The position numbers and the translations under genes were made by a program. Shown piece by piece: positions 16,986 through 25,382 of a stretch of 64,000 bases of DNA (the first letter of the stretch is position 1; every line of letters starts with the position of its first letter). Below the pieces are notes generated by a model. It was not told the origin of the DNA and did not search any database. It saw only the letters and a list, made by a program, of their open reading frames with translations. The DNA is from Claveliimonas monacensis (GTDB lineage Bacteria > Bacillota > Clostridia > Lachnospirales > Lachnospiraceae): assembly GCF_014982975.1 (NCBI RefSeq), contig NZ_JADCKL010000011.1, positions 1-64,000 of the forward strand, written 5' to 3'.

Positions 16986-17654
16986 ATGTTCAATTTAAGA
17001 GGAATAACTGATAAAGAAAAGATTATTTTGGACATGAAATTGATGGTTGAGAGAGAAGAAATTTGTTACATTGTACGCAATAATGAATATAAAAATGCAC
17101 TATTTAGTGCTGTTTGCGGTTGGGAGCCAATGGCAGCAGGAGAAGGAAGTTTGAATGGCAGAAAGTGGTTAAACATTTCTTTGGATGAGAAAGCAATTCA
17201 GTTCCGAAGGACAGCGGGAATTGCGTCTAGAGACTATAAGTTATTCTCTCATATGAATTGTAAAAGAAATATTATGATTTCAGATGAATTAGATGGGGAC
17301 AGACACGATTTTAAGCTCTACAGAAAATATGTAACAATATTTTTTTTAGATAAATTATCGGAGAAACAACCAAAGGAATTATCTGAATGTCAGTATGCGC
17401 AAGTTCTTTTAGCAAGGAGTTTTTGGAAACGAAAGTCACTTGTGATAATTGATGGCCTATTTGATAATATGCTAGAAGAAGAGAGGGACGAATTCATTTT
17501 TATGATTAGAAATGCTGTACAAGAGTTTCATACTTCAGTAATCATTTTAGCCGCTAAAGATTGCACACATTTTGAGGTGAATAAAAAATATTTGTTTTGT
17601 AATGGAAAACTTATACCTCAAAAAGTATTTCAGTCAATAATAAGAACCATTTAA
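16986..17654 (+). CDS. Degenerate ABC ATPase-like protein lacking Walker A
   Basis: 222 aa, starting 2 bases after the permease stop. The region equivalent to the signature and Walker B of the neighbouring ATPases is recognisable: ELSECQYAQVLLARSFWKRK, then SLVIIDGLFDN. The signature Gly-Gly and Gln are replaced, and the catalytic Glu after Walker B Asp is Gly. The N-terminal part shows no GxxGxGK(S/T) loop where one is expected (NNEYKNALFSA). The frame is intact over the full ATPase length, so it is maintained rather than decayed. Likely role: a non-hydrolysing partner or regulator of the pump. It may also be an unrelated fold; confidence in the ABC assignment is moderate. Confidence 0.6.
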   Translation: MFNLRGITDKEKIILDMKLMVEREEICYIVRNNEYKNALFSAVCGWEPMAAGEGSLNGRKWLNISLDEKAIQFRRTAGIASRDYKLFSHMNCKRNIMISDELDGDRHDFKLYRKYVTIFFLDKLSEKQPKELSECQYAQVLLARSFWKRKSLVIIDGLFDNMLEEERDEFIFMIRNAVQEFHTSVIILAAKDCTHFEVNKKYLFCNGKLIPQKVFQSIIRTI

Positions 17655-17724
17655 GCAAAATATATAGATTTCTCTTTTTATACCATATATATTTTACTTA
17701 TCATATAAATGGAGGGTTATAAGA

Positions 17725-18576
17725 ATGAAAATGAAAAAAATTGTAGCAACTATGTTAACAGTTACATGTCTTTTAGGAAATGGCACAGCCGTATTTGCAC
17801 AGACGGAAGATAATTATACCGAACTTCCGCAGCAGGTCATTGACATTGCTAATGGTTCAGATGATATATATGGGCCGGGCGCACCGATTTCTCACGAGGA
17901 AAATCCGGATGCAAGGTTTGAAAGCGGCGGGATAGATCATACTCATCAGTATATCGCTGCTTCCGCCTTGGTCATTTTAAATAATGATAAAGGAGCTACG
18001 GTATTTAATGATCCGACAAATTCGGCACTCTTGATGGAAGGCGCTGATTGGCCGGACATCTGGGGAAATGAGACTGATTATATGACATTTGCCGGTCACT
18101 TTTATGATCCAGATACTGCCGAAAACTGGATGGGACAGTCAAGTCCTACTGCTAGGACACGTGCTGAATCGTATTATAAGCAGGCGGTAGATGCTTATAA
18201 TGATGGGGATATTGAGAGCGCTATGAGCTATCTTGGACGTGGAGTCCATTACGTTTCTGACCTAAATCAGCCGCATCATGCGTCGAATAAAGTTGCTGTA
18301 CTTAGTAAGCATACACAATTTGAGTCTTATATTGATGAGCACCGGAAAGAGTATATTATTTCAGGAAATACATTGAGCGATTCTATCTACCAGACTGGAG
18401 TTGATACTAATGTGGGCGACTTGATGTATAATGCGGCAAAAGAAGCTAAAGCAATGATTGATCTGGCGGAAGATGAAGATACTTTTGCACAGGCTGGTGA
18501 AGCATGTGTACAGAATGCTATTACTTCAACAACCCAATATATCTACAAATTTGGGCATGAAGTTGGAATTTACTAA
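17725..18576 (+). CDS. Secreted zinc-dependent phospholipase C-family protein
   Basis: 283 aa behind GGAGGG. A typical signal peptide (about 1-26, ending VFAQ) precedes a helical domain with zinc-ligand patterns of the bacterial phospholipase C/alpha-toxin N-domain: DHTHQYIA, EGADWPDIW, FAGHFYDP, GVHYVSDLNQPHHASN and KHTQFESYI. The family hydrolyses phosphatidylcholine and related lipids. The protein lacks the usual leading Trp of mature PLCs and has no C-terminal PLAT domain, so a toxin role should not be assumed. It stands alone between the RiPP locus and a terminator. Confidence 0.88.
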   Translation: MKMKKIVATMLTVTCLLGNGTAVFAQTEDNYTELPQQVIDIANGSDDIYGPGAPISHEENPDARFESGGIDHTHQYIAASALVILNNDKGATVFNDPTNSALLMEGADWPDIWGNETDYMTFAGHFYDPDTAENWMGQSSPTARTRAESYYKQAVDAYNDGDIESAMSYLGRGVHYVSDLNQPHHASNKVAVLSKHTQFESYIDEHRKEYIISGNTLSDSIYQTGVDTNVGDLMYNAAKEAKAMIDLAEDEDTFAQAGEACVQNAITSTTQYIYKFGHEVGIY

Positions 18577-18601
18577 AAATAAATAATTTGATAAGAAATA
18601 T

Positions 18602-18640
18602 AAAAGAGCGTTCAGTTCATCAGACTGACGCTCTTTTTTT
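18602..18640 (+). terminator. Rho-independent terminator
   Basis: AAAAGAGCG(T)TCAGT pairs with ACTGACGCTCTTTT with one bulged T, loop TCATCAG, followed by a long T run. It ends the phospholipase-like gene. Confidence 0.92.
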
Positions 18641-18650
18641 GAAACCTGAG

Positions 18651-18693
18651 TTCCAGTTTTTTCGTACTGAGCAAAAAATGGAAAAAACTGGAA
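18651..18693 (+). promoter_or_regulatory. Perfect inverted repeat just upstream of sigma factor gene
   Basis: TTCCAGTTTTTTC (18651-18663) is repeated as its exact reverse complement at 18681-18693, ten bases before the sigma factor start. The 17-base loop and lack of a following T run argue against a simple terminator. It may be a 5' UTR structure or an operator; the promoter was not identified. Confidence 0.5.
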
Positions 18694-18702
18694 TCTTAAC
18701 GA

Positions 18703-19269
18703 ATGAATGAAAGAATACTTTTAATGAGATTAAAACACAAAAGCGAAAGAGCATTAACGGAAGTGATTGAAAGATATACAGCTTATGTTACTACTATCAT
18801 CAGAGAAATCCTTAATGATAAAGCAACAGCAGAAGATGTAGAGGAGCTTGTTGCCGATACTTTTATTGCCTTATGGACAACTGCCGAACGTATCGATTAC
18901 ATACATTACAGCAGTTTAAAAGCTTATATTGGAATGATCGCACGCAACAAGGCTAAGGACTTTCTAAGAACACATAAAAATATAAATCTGGAACTATACG
19001 ATGACGTGCTTGTAATTGATGACGGAGTTGAAAAGAAAATACTTCAAAAAGAACAACAGCAGTATATTAAAGATTTATTGAATAGGCTTAAACCAGAGGA
19101 TAGAAAAATATTTCTGCTCTATTATTACCAATATATAAAAATTGACGAAATAGCTTCAATCATGCAAATGAATCCCCAGACTGTTAAGACCCGATTACGG
19201 AGAGGGCGGGAAACACTTCGTATATTATTAAGCGATGAGGAAAATATTGCTTATGAAGATAAAGATTAG
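18703..19269 (+). CDS. ECF-type RNA polymerase sigma factor
   Basis: 188 aa. Region 2 spans roughly residues 10-90 (ERYTAYV, DVEELVADTFIALW, LKAYIGMIARNKAKDFLR) and region 4 roughly 120-180 (LNRLKPEDRKIFLLYYY, then the helix-turn-helix IDEIASIMQMNPQTVKTRLRRGRE). No other domain is present. The next gene overlaps by 17 bases and looks like its anti-sigma factor. No convincing Shine-Dalgarno precedes ATG 18703. Confidence 0.92.
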   Translation: MNERILLMRLKHKSERALTEVIERYTAYVTTIIREILNDKATAEDVEELVADTFIALWTTAERIDYIHYSSLKAYIGMIARNKAKDFLRTHKNINLELYDDVLVIDDGVEKKILQKEQQQYIKDLLNRLKPEDRKIFLLYYYQYIKIDEIASIMQMNPQTVKTRLRRGRETLRILLSDEENIAYEDKD

Positions 19270-19942
19270 TGACATGTTAGATTGCTCTGCAGAAATACTA
19301 ACCCAAGAAAACCTTGGAGAGCAGTGCGATCCGGAAAAAATATGTGATTTAGTATTTGATCAATTAGAAATAAAAAAGAGAAGCGGGCGGAAACGGTTCA
19401 TTGCAATTATAACGATAGCGTGCATTCTATGCGGATGTGTTGGTGCAGGGATTCTTTTAGGCCCAGGTGGTAAAATTACAGATCAGGTTACATTTGAAAT
19501 AGAAGCTGGACTGATTGAGAAAGAGTCAGGGGAAAAAAATACGACAAGTATAGAATCAAATTTTATAGAAGATCAATTTTTATATGATGACTATGGAAAT
19601 CCAATCGCAAAATATGTACTTGAGATTGATACGAATTTTGATAAGGAACAGTTGTATATAGATAATGGCACTATGTTGGTTTTGCATAATAACGGAAAAG
19701 GTATTGAGATTGATGAGAACGCACAGATAAACATGATCATAGAACAAAATAATCTGCTTGATGATCCCGGTACTGTCGAGGTGGGGTATATTCACAATAG
19801 TAGGCCATACTGCGTAGAAATGAACAGTGAATATAGGACAGCAGTAACGATAAACGGAGAGGAGGGAGAAATCTATTATCCATATTTGAAAAACATCTCC
19901 AGTGACCGCATCATAATAAAAATCAAATTCGAAAGAGAGTGA
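19253..19942 (+). CDS. Putative membrane anti-sigma factor
   Basis: About 229 aa from ATG 19253 (an in-frame ATG at 19235 is possible). A cytoplasmic N-terminal part of about 48 residues is followed by one transmembrane helix (about 49-69, IAIITIACILCGCVGAGILL) and an extracytoplasmic domain of about 150 residues. Position and topology are those of ECF anti-sigma factors, but no zinc-binding or RsgI motif was seen, so the assignment rests mainly on context. Confidence 0.65.
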   Translation: MKIKISDMLDCSAEILTQENLGEQCDPEKICDLVFDQLEIKKRSGRKRFIAIITIACILCGCVGAGILLGPGGKITDQVTFEIEAGLIEKESGEKNTTSIESNFIEDQFLYDDYGNPIAKYVLEIDTNFDKEQLYIDNGTMLVLHNNGKGIEIDENAQINMIIEQNNLLDDPGTVEVGYIHNSRPYCVEMNSEYRTAVTINGEEGEIYYPYLKNISSDRIIIKIKFERE

Positions 19943-19946
19943 ATAT

Positions 19947-20366
19947 ATGAAAAAAGTAATATCATTTATTTTAGCAGGCCTTATTATTCTGAATCTTGGA
20001 AATCAGAGTATGGTTTATGCAGCAGACGAAGAGACAAACGAAATCAGTATAAACATATCTTCCAGAATGGGAATACCTTCAACAACCATTGCAAGTGGAA
20101 AAACAGTGAATTTTATTGATAATGATGGGCAGGCTTTTTATGTTCCGTCAGGAGCAAAAGTTAAGTTTACGGTTAACTTGAAGTCATCTGGAAGTATTGA
20201 ATTGGGATATGTGCGCAGCTCCGGTTCGAAGTTGAAAACTTATAGTGGAACAGGGAAAAATCATACGGCAACTTTTACGATAGGAACTACTGGGTATTAT
20301 AAATTTTATATTACAAATAAATCATCTGGATCAGTGACAGTTACAGGTGGAAGTCTTACTTTTTAA
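19947..20366 (+). CDS. Small secreted protein, unknown
   Basis: 139 aa starting 5 bases after the putative anti-sigma stop, with GAGAG upstream. A signal peptide (about 1-26, ending VYAAD) precedes a Ser/Gly/Thr-rich beta-strand-like domain with no Cys. Likely a surface or secreted target of the sigma factor module. No family recognised. Confidence 0.75.
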   Translation: MKKVISFILAGLIILNLGNQSMVYAADEETNEISINISSRMGIPSTTIASGKTVNFIDNDGQAFYVPSGAKVKFTVNLKSSGSIELGYVRSSGSKLKTYSGTGKNHTATFTIGTTGYYKFYITNKSSGSVTVTGGSLTF

Positions 20367-20390
20367 TATTCAGATGGGAGGATTTAATGA

Positions 20391-20750
20391 GTGTACAACT
20401 ATTCCGCTTTTGAGCTAGAACTGAAAAAGACACTTATTTATCTAGGAATTACTCCAAACTATAGAGGATATGATTATATGGTTCTTGCCATGCGACTTGT
20501 TTTTGAAAATCCTGAGCGACTCCAGTATGTGACAAAAGAGTTATATCCAGTTATCGCAGAGAAATATAATACTGATTGGAGAGCTGTAGAACACGGTATC
20601 AGAATAACTATTTCACGAAGCTGGGAAAGAGATTCTGCACTATTTTCGAAAATACTCGGAGCATGGGGAACAGAGAGACCAGCAGTAGGAAGGTTTCTCG
20701 CAGTGTTATACACGTATTTATTGATTGAGTTTGAGGAAGACGTTATATGA
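20391..20750 (+). CDS. Spo0A C-terminal-domain-like DNA-binding protein
   Basis: 119 aa from GTG 20391, 9 bases after GGGAGG. The sequence follows the Spo0A effector domain: LIYLGITPNYRGYDYMVLAMRL, ITKELYP-like VTKELYPVIAEKYNTDW and VEHGIRITISRSWERD, which forms the recognition helix region. The receiver domain is absent. Such stand-alone domains could bind 0A-like boxes without phosphorylation control. Downstream lies a secreted hydrolase; the target is unknown. Confidence 0.83.
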   Translation: MYNYSAFELELKKTLIYLGITPNYRGYDYMVLAMRLVFENPERLQYVTKELYPVIAEKYNTDWRAVEHGIRITISRSWERDSALFSKILGAWGTERPAVGRFLAVLYTYLLIEFEEDVI

Positions 20751-20800
20751 AGTAGGAAAGTACGTCTATCTGACTATTATTTGAAGAGGAGGATAAAGTA

Positions 20801-21811
20801 ATGAAATCCAGTGTTTTGAAAAGAATAGTATGTATGGCTATAACGGCTTTGATACTAATAAACTCGAATTTAACTTTACCGGTACAGGCTGACACGAACG
20901 AATCCAGTAGTGCTAGTAAATTTGTTACGGTGGGCAACAAAGAGATGCATATTGTTTTATATGGTGATTTAGACCAAAATGGTGTTGCGTTTGCTGATCA
21001 GAGCAAAGAGACGCTTGTAATGCTGCCGGCTTTGGCGGTCCCGTCCCCGAACATTTATTTTAAACCCTTAGCAGAAGAACTGGATACTGAATATAATGTG
21101 GTTATTATAGAGCCATTTGGATATGGTCTCAGCGATATGACAGAAACAGCACGAACAGTGGAAAATATAAATAGTGAAGTGTATGACGCTCTCGAAGTAT
21201 TGGGAATAGATACGTGTACATTATTAGTACATTCTATCTCCGGTGTTTATGGCCTGAATTTTGTTTATGCTTATCCTGAAAAGGTAAATGCTTTTATTGC
21301 AATAGATAATACTGTTTATGATGAGGAATTATCAGAAGCATTGGAAATGGAGCAGGAATATATGCTGCAGGCTGCAGAAGAATTTGATCAGCTTCGGAAC
21401 ACTTTTGATAGTATTGAAGAATTTGAAGCCGCTATTGCTTCAGATCCGCAAAAATATGGCGCAGAGCTTCCAGATGTTATCGGTTATACATATTCAGAAG
21501 AGGATCGGGAGGAATATTATGAAGCATATGCCAATAGTAGTAACCAGACAATACAGAATGAAATCCTTAATATGGACGAAAATCTAGAATCTATAAAAGA
21601 AGTTAGGTTTCCCAACGTACTTCCAGTATTAACATTGATATCATCAGAAAATGTACAGGCTATGCCTGCATGGGAAACCGCTCATCAAGATCAACTGGAT
21701 TTTAATTCTGGAAATCATGAATTGCACATTATAGTAGGAAACCATTATGTTTGGTATACAAATATAAATGGAGTTGTTCAATCTATATTGGAATGGAAAA
21801 ATAAATATTAG
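20801..21811 (+). CDS. Secreted alpha/beta hydrolase
   Basis: 336 aa behind AAGAGGAGG. A signal peptide (about 1-28, ending VQADT) is followed by an alpha/beta-hydrolase fold: strand and oxyanion region (ETLVMLPALAVPSP), EPFGYGLSD, nucleophile elbow LLVHSISGVYG, and a C-terminal GNHYVWY supplying the probable catalytic His. The cap region is Glu/Tyr-rich. The substrate is unknown. It may form a small secretion-related group with 17725-20750. Confidence 0.87.
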   Translation: MKSSVLKRIVCMAITALILINSNLTLPVQADTNESSSASKFVTVGNKEMHIVLYGDLDQNGVAFADQSKETLVMLPALAVPSPNIYFKPLAEELDTEYNVVIIEPFGYGLSDMTETARTVENINSEVYDALEVLGIDTCTLLVHSISGVYGLNFVYAYPEKVNAFIAIDNTVYDEELSEALEMEQEYMLQAAEEFDQLRNTFDSIEEFEAAIASDPQKYGAELPDVIGYTYSEEDREEYYEAYANSSNQTIQNEILNMDENLESIKEVRFPNVLPVLTLISSENVQAMPAWETAHQDQLDFNSGNHELHIIVGNHYVWYTNINGVVQSILEWKNKY

Positions 21812-21866
21812 TGTAGCAGCTACATTCATCTCAATACCTCGGCACCGAAAGTTAAGCTTCAAATTT
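21812..21866 (+). other. Short 5S-rRNA-like remnant
   Basis: The stretch around 21840-21860 contains CACCGAAAGTTAAGCTTC, close to the conserved CACAGAAGTTAAGCTTC segment of bacterial 5S rRNA. The upstream TAGCAGCTACA also recalls 5S sequence. It is far too short for a functional 5S gene and abuts a long hairpin, so it may be a degraded rRNA fragment or chance. Confidence 0.3.
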
Positions 21867-21867
21867 A

Positions 21868-21932
21868 GATACCAATAAAAAAGGTCCTTTCTAAAGTTTT
21901 GTTTTTTAGAAAGGATCTTTTTTATTGGTATC
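21868..21932 (+). terminator. Long stem-loop with 28-base arms
   Basis: Bases 21868-21895 and 21905-21932 are reverse complements over 28 positions with one G-T pair and a 9-base loop. Both arms contain poly-A/T tracts, so the structure can act as a bidirectional terminator after the hydrolase gene. It is much longer than the other terminators in the window, so a small miniature inverted-repeat element is an alternative. Confidence 0.7.
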
Positions 21933-22276
21933 GTACACAATTGGTTGAGTACGTTAGTTGTACTTTGAAGAAAAAAGGATACAGATAATTTAGCAATTGA
22001 TATTCGGAAAAGAACAAAAGTATTTTCTTTGGAAGCATTTTTTATCAAGCAAAATGTTGTGCGACCATAAATCTATATGAAAAATAGTCATTTCTTAAAT
22101 AGATTAAGATATGAATCTAAATAGTATTTTTGGAAAATTAGGAGGCAAAAAATAGGTTTGAAATACGATTGGTATCGTCATTCATACTTAGAAATTGTTG
22201 TTCATGTGATACCTATTGAATTTTATTTTGAGAAATGTATGATATAGACAACACGAGGGAGAGGTGCTCGAAAATA
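21933..22276 (+). other. Intergenic region before the CcpM cluster
   Basis: About 340 bases with no supported gene. AT-rich; it contains an imperfect palindrome at about 21932-21963 (GTACACAATT...AGTTGTAC) and GGTATC/GATACC words related to the adjacent hairpin. It presumably carries the promoter of the downstream operon, but no promoter could be assigned with confidence. Confidence 0.4.
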
Positions 22277-23959
22277 ATGAAAAATCGAAAATTATATAGT
22301 AAGATAATCAGTTTATTATTAGCGTATAAAAACTATATACTGGGTATGTCACTGCTAATGATATTTATTACAGTAGGGACAGCTTTTATTCCGCTTCTGC
22401 AGCAAGAGATTGTAGATAGTGGACTTATGAGCGGCGATTTGGGAATATTAGGTACTCTAGTTCTAATGGTTATTGCATTAACTATAATCACAAATCTTGC
22501 ATCGTTGTTTCAGTCATATCTGAGGATTAACCTGAATGCTAAATTTTTAAAGGATAAACAGGTTGAGGTACTAAATCATTCACTCAAACTGAAAATGGAC
22601 TACATAAAAAATGACGGTCTTGTGCAGATTATTAAAGATGCAGAGTACGCCCTGAATAACCTGTCAATGCTGACTGGTGAGGAGATGTCAAATACTCTGG
22701 TACAGATTTTTAAATTTATTGGTGTATTTATTGGTTTGATACTCATTAATTGGAAGTTGACGTTGTTTCTTCTGTTTGTAATTCCTGCTCGAATCTTTGT
22801 GGCAAATAAACTGGGAAAGCATGTAGAAAAATACCAGATGGATACTCTTATGATACAGAAAGGCATTCATGGATGGGAGGATGATATATACCACTCAGCT
22901 ACAGAAGTCAAGTTGTGGAACCTTTATGATAATAAATGTAGGGAATATGATAAACTTCTTCAAAATAGAAATACAGCTATTAAAAAACTTAGTTTTTTTA
23001 TAGTATTAAGTGATTTGTTGGGGCAGGATATTCAGGCATTATTTCTGAATATGCTCTATGTATTAGGAGGGATACTTATATGGGGTGGAGAGTTAAGTAT
23101 TGGTGGAATTGTTGCCTTTATCACTTATGCAACATATTTATTGGAGCCAATTGGTTTTATAGCCAATCTTAGAATGATCTTTTCCCAAGTTGGACCTGCT
23201 TTTAATATGTATGAAGATTTTCTGAGTTATCAGGAAGAAGAACTGGAGAGGGAGAAGAAAAATAAAATTAGTTGTTGCGATGTTGAAAGCGTAGATTTTC
23301 GAGTTCAGAATCTGTCGTTCTCTTTTAAAAACAGAGAACTGCTGCAGTCGCTATGCTTTGATATAAAAGAAGGAGACAGGATAGCTATTGTTGGAGAAAA
23401 TGGTTCCGGTAAATCTACATTGTTGAATATTTTTCTAAGATTCTATGATTTGCAGGAAGGTTGCATTACGTTGAATGGGAAAGTAATAAGTGATTATGAA
23501 CTTTTCTCATATAGAGATCTGTTTTCAGTAATTATGCAAAATCCATATCTATTTAGAGGAACGGTAAAAGATAATCTTACCTTATTTGGGAAAAACGAAT
23601 TGACACAGGAAATTTTGGATAATAAACTTTTGGATTTTGTAGAACATCTTTCGGAAGGTTATGATACAGATATTGGAAGCGACGCATCGCATATATCCGG
23701 CGGGGAAAAACAGAAAATTGCATTAATGAGAGCATTAGCTTCAAAGAGTAAAATATTAATTTTGGATGAGCCAACGGCAGCATATGATAAGCAGTCGGAG
23801 AAAGAATTTCTGGACGTACTTCGTGGGTGTAATAAGAAAATAATTATTTTGATTACACATGAACCTAAGCTGTTGCAATTTGCAAATAAAATTATTGAAA
23901 TCGAAAATATGCAGATTAAACAGTATGGTAGCTATAAGGAGTATCAAGAAAGTAGATAA
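22277..23959 (+). CDS. ABC exporter, fused membrane and ATPase domains
   Basis: 560 aa from ATG 22277 behind GGGAGAGGTG; an in-frame ATG at 22235 is a weaker alternative. N-terminal transmembrane domain (about 1-310, six helices; LLMIFITVGTAFIPLL starts the first). C-terminal ATPase with Walker A GENGSGKST, signature ISGGEKQK and Walker B LILDEPTAAYD. There is no N-terminal C39 peptidase, so leader removal must be done by another enzyme, probably the S8 peptidase at 27037. It leads the radical SAM peptide cluster and is the likely exporter of the CICIC peptide. Confidence 0.9.
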   Translation: MKNRKLYSKIISLLLAYKNYILGMSLLMIFITVGTAFIPLLQQEIVDSGLMSGDLGILGTLVLMVIALTIITNLASLFQSYLRINLNAKFLKDKQVEVLNHSLKLKMDYIKNDGLVQIIKDAEYALNNLSMLTGEEMSNTLVQIFKFIGVFIGLILINWKLTLFLLFVIPARIFVANKLGKHVEKYQMDTLMIQKGIHGWEDDIYHSATEVKLWNLYDNKCREYDKLLQNRNTAIKKLSFFIVLSDLLGQDIQALFLNMLYVLGGILIWGGELSIGGIVAFITYATYLLEPIGFIANLRMIFSQVGPAFNMYEDFLSYQEEELEREKKNKISCCDVESVDFRVQNLSFSFKNRELLQSLCFDIKEGDRIAIVGENGSGKSTLLNIFLRFYDLQEGCITLNGKVISDYELFSYRDLFSVIMQNPYLFRGTVKDNLTLFGKNELTQEILDNKLLDFVEHLSEGYDTDIGSDASHISGGEKQKIALMRALASKSKILILDEPTAAYDKQSEKEFLDVLRGCNKKIIILITHEPKLLQFANKIIEIENMQIKQYGSYKEYQESR

Positions 23960-23979
23960 AGTTGGTAGAGGTAAGTACG

Positions 23980-25377
23980 ATGGACATTATATTTAAAGGA
24001 ATAAAAACACCGAAGAACAGTTACATATATGATCGTGGACGCAATGCCATTCTTGCAGTTTCTGACAGTGAATATGAAGAACTGGAGCAGTTACAAAAAG
24101 GGCTGGTAAAAGAAGAGGATTCTAAAGTATTGAAGAAATACCAGAACGAGGGGTTTCTGTGCCCGAATACGGTTACCAAAATTGAACATCCCTGCTCCGG
24201 AGTTTTAGGACATTACTTGAGAAATCATGTGGAAAAGCTCACATTGCAGGTAACGCAGCGCTGTAATTTGAGGTGCGAATACTGTATTTATTCTGGAAAC
24301 TATGATAACAGAAAACATTCAAATCTTGATATGAGTTTTGAAACAGCAAAAAAAGCGATTGATTTATATTTGTGTTCTTCTGGGGAAATGGAAGAGTATT
24401 TTGTTTCTTTCTATGGTGGCGAACCTTTACTCAACTTAAAGCTGATTAAACAGTGTGTAGAATATATTAAGAGCAAAACAGTTGGGAAAAGAATTAACTT
24501 TGCTATGACAACAAACGCCACGTTGCTGAATGATGAGGCTGTCGATTATTTGAGAAATGAAGATTTTGGAATTATGGTGAGCTTAGATGGATCCAAGAAA
24601 GAACATGACAGGCATCGGAAGTTTCAAAACGGTGAAGGTTCCTTTGACTTGATCCAAAAAAATCTCAAAAGAATAAAAGAGAAAAATCCAGATTTTTTCT
24701 CAAAAATAACATATAACTCTGTAATGAATCCTGATAGTGACTATAGAAGTGTTAAAACATATTTTGAGACAGATGAATTACTTAATTCAGCAGAGATTCT
24801 AACAAACATTGTAGAATCAGAAAATCCTGGTGAAAAGGTTAAGTTATCGAAAGACTATTTAAAGATTGATAAATTTGATCAGTTAAAACTGTATTTATTA
24901 ATGCTGAAAAAAATAGATGAAAAAGATGTTTCTAAGCTAGTACTGATAAGGGCTAGATATATTATTAGGAAATATCAAGAAATTATTAAGAAAGCTGAAA
25001 TCGGATCAAAATGTCATCATAATGGTCCTTGTATCCCTGGAACAAGAAGACTTTTCGTTAACGTGCAAGGCAAATTGTTTCCTTGTGAAAGGGTATCAGA
25101 AACGTCGTCAATTATGCAGTTGGGGAATGTTGAAGAAGGATTTGAAATAGAGAAGGTTCGTAAACTTTTGAATGTAGGAAAAGTAACAGAAGATTTATGT
25201 AAAAATTGTTGGGCATTACTGCATTGCAATCAATGTATTCGTAATGCGGATGGTAAAGATCATTTGTCGAGAAAACTCAAAATGTTATATTGTCCAGACA
25301 CAAAACGGCAAGCATACTTTATTTTAAAAGAGATTTGTGCGCTGAGGGAATTGGGGTGTACCTTTGAAAGGATTTGA
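23980..25377 (+). CDS. Cys-rich peptide radical SAM maturase, CcpM-like
   Basis: 465 aa from ATG 23980. An N-terminal region of about 90 residues (RRE-like role possible) precedes CxxxCxxC at Cys 95, 99 and 102 (CNLRCEYC), then YGGEPLLN. The C-terminal SPASM region has GPCIPGTRRLFVNVQG, FPCERV, CKNCWALLHCNQC and a final Cys. Sequence style and neighbours (TIGR04066-like, acyl-carrier-related, CICIC precursor) match the CLI_3235/CcpM system (TIGR04068). It should install crosslinks on the Cys-rich precursor at 26760. It overlaps the next open frame. Confidence 0.88.
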   Translation: MDIIFKGIKTPKNSYIYDRGRNAILAVSDSEYEELEQLQKGLVKEEDSKVLKKYQNEGFLCPNTVTKIEHPCSGVLGHYLRNHVEKLTLQVTQRCNLRCEYCIYSGNYDNRKHSNLDMSFETAKKAIDLYLCSSGEMEEYFVSFYGGEPLLNLKLIKQCVEYIKSKTVGKRINFAMTTNATLLNDEAVDYLRNEDFGIMVSLDGSKKEHDRHRKFQNGEGSFDLIQKNLKRIKEKNPDFFSKITYNSVMNPDSDYRSVKTYFETDELLNSAEILTNIVESENPGEKVKLSKDYLKIDKFDQLKLYLLMLKKIDEKDVSKLVLIRARYIIRKYQEIIKKAEIGSKCHHNGPCIPGTRRLFVNVQGKLFPCERVSETSSIMQLGNVEEGFEIEKVRKLLNVGKVTEDLCKNCWALLHCNQCIRNADGKDHLSRKLKMLYCPDTKRQAYFILKEICALRELGCTFERI

Positions 25378-25382
25378 GAATC

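Noticed and set aside
21812-21866. Functional 5S rRNA gene
   Set aside because: Only a short central segment resembles 5S; the length and flanking helices are missing.
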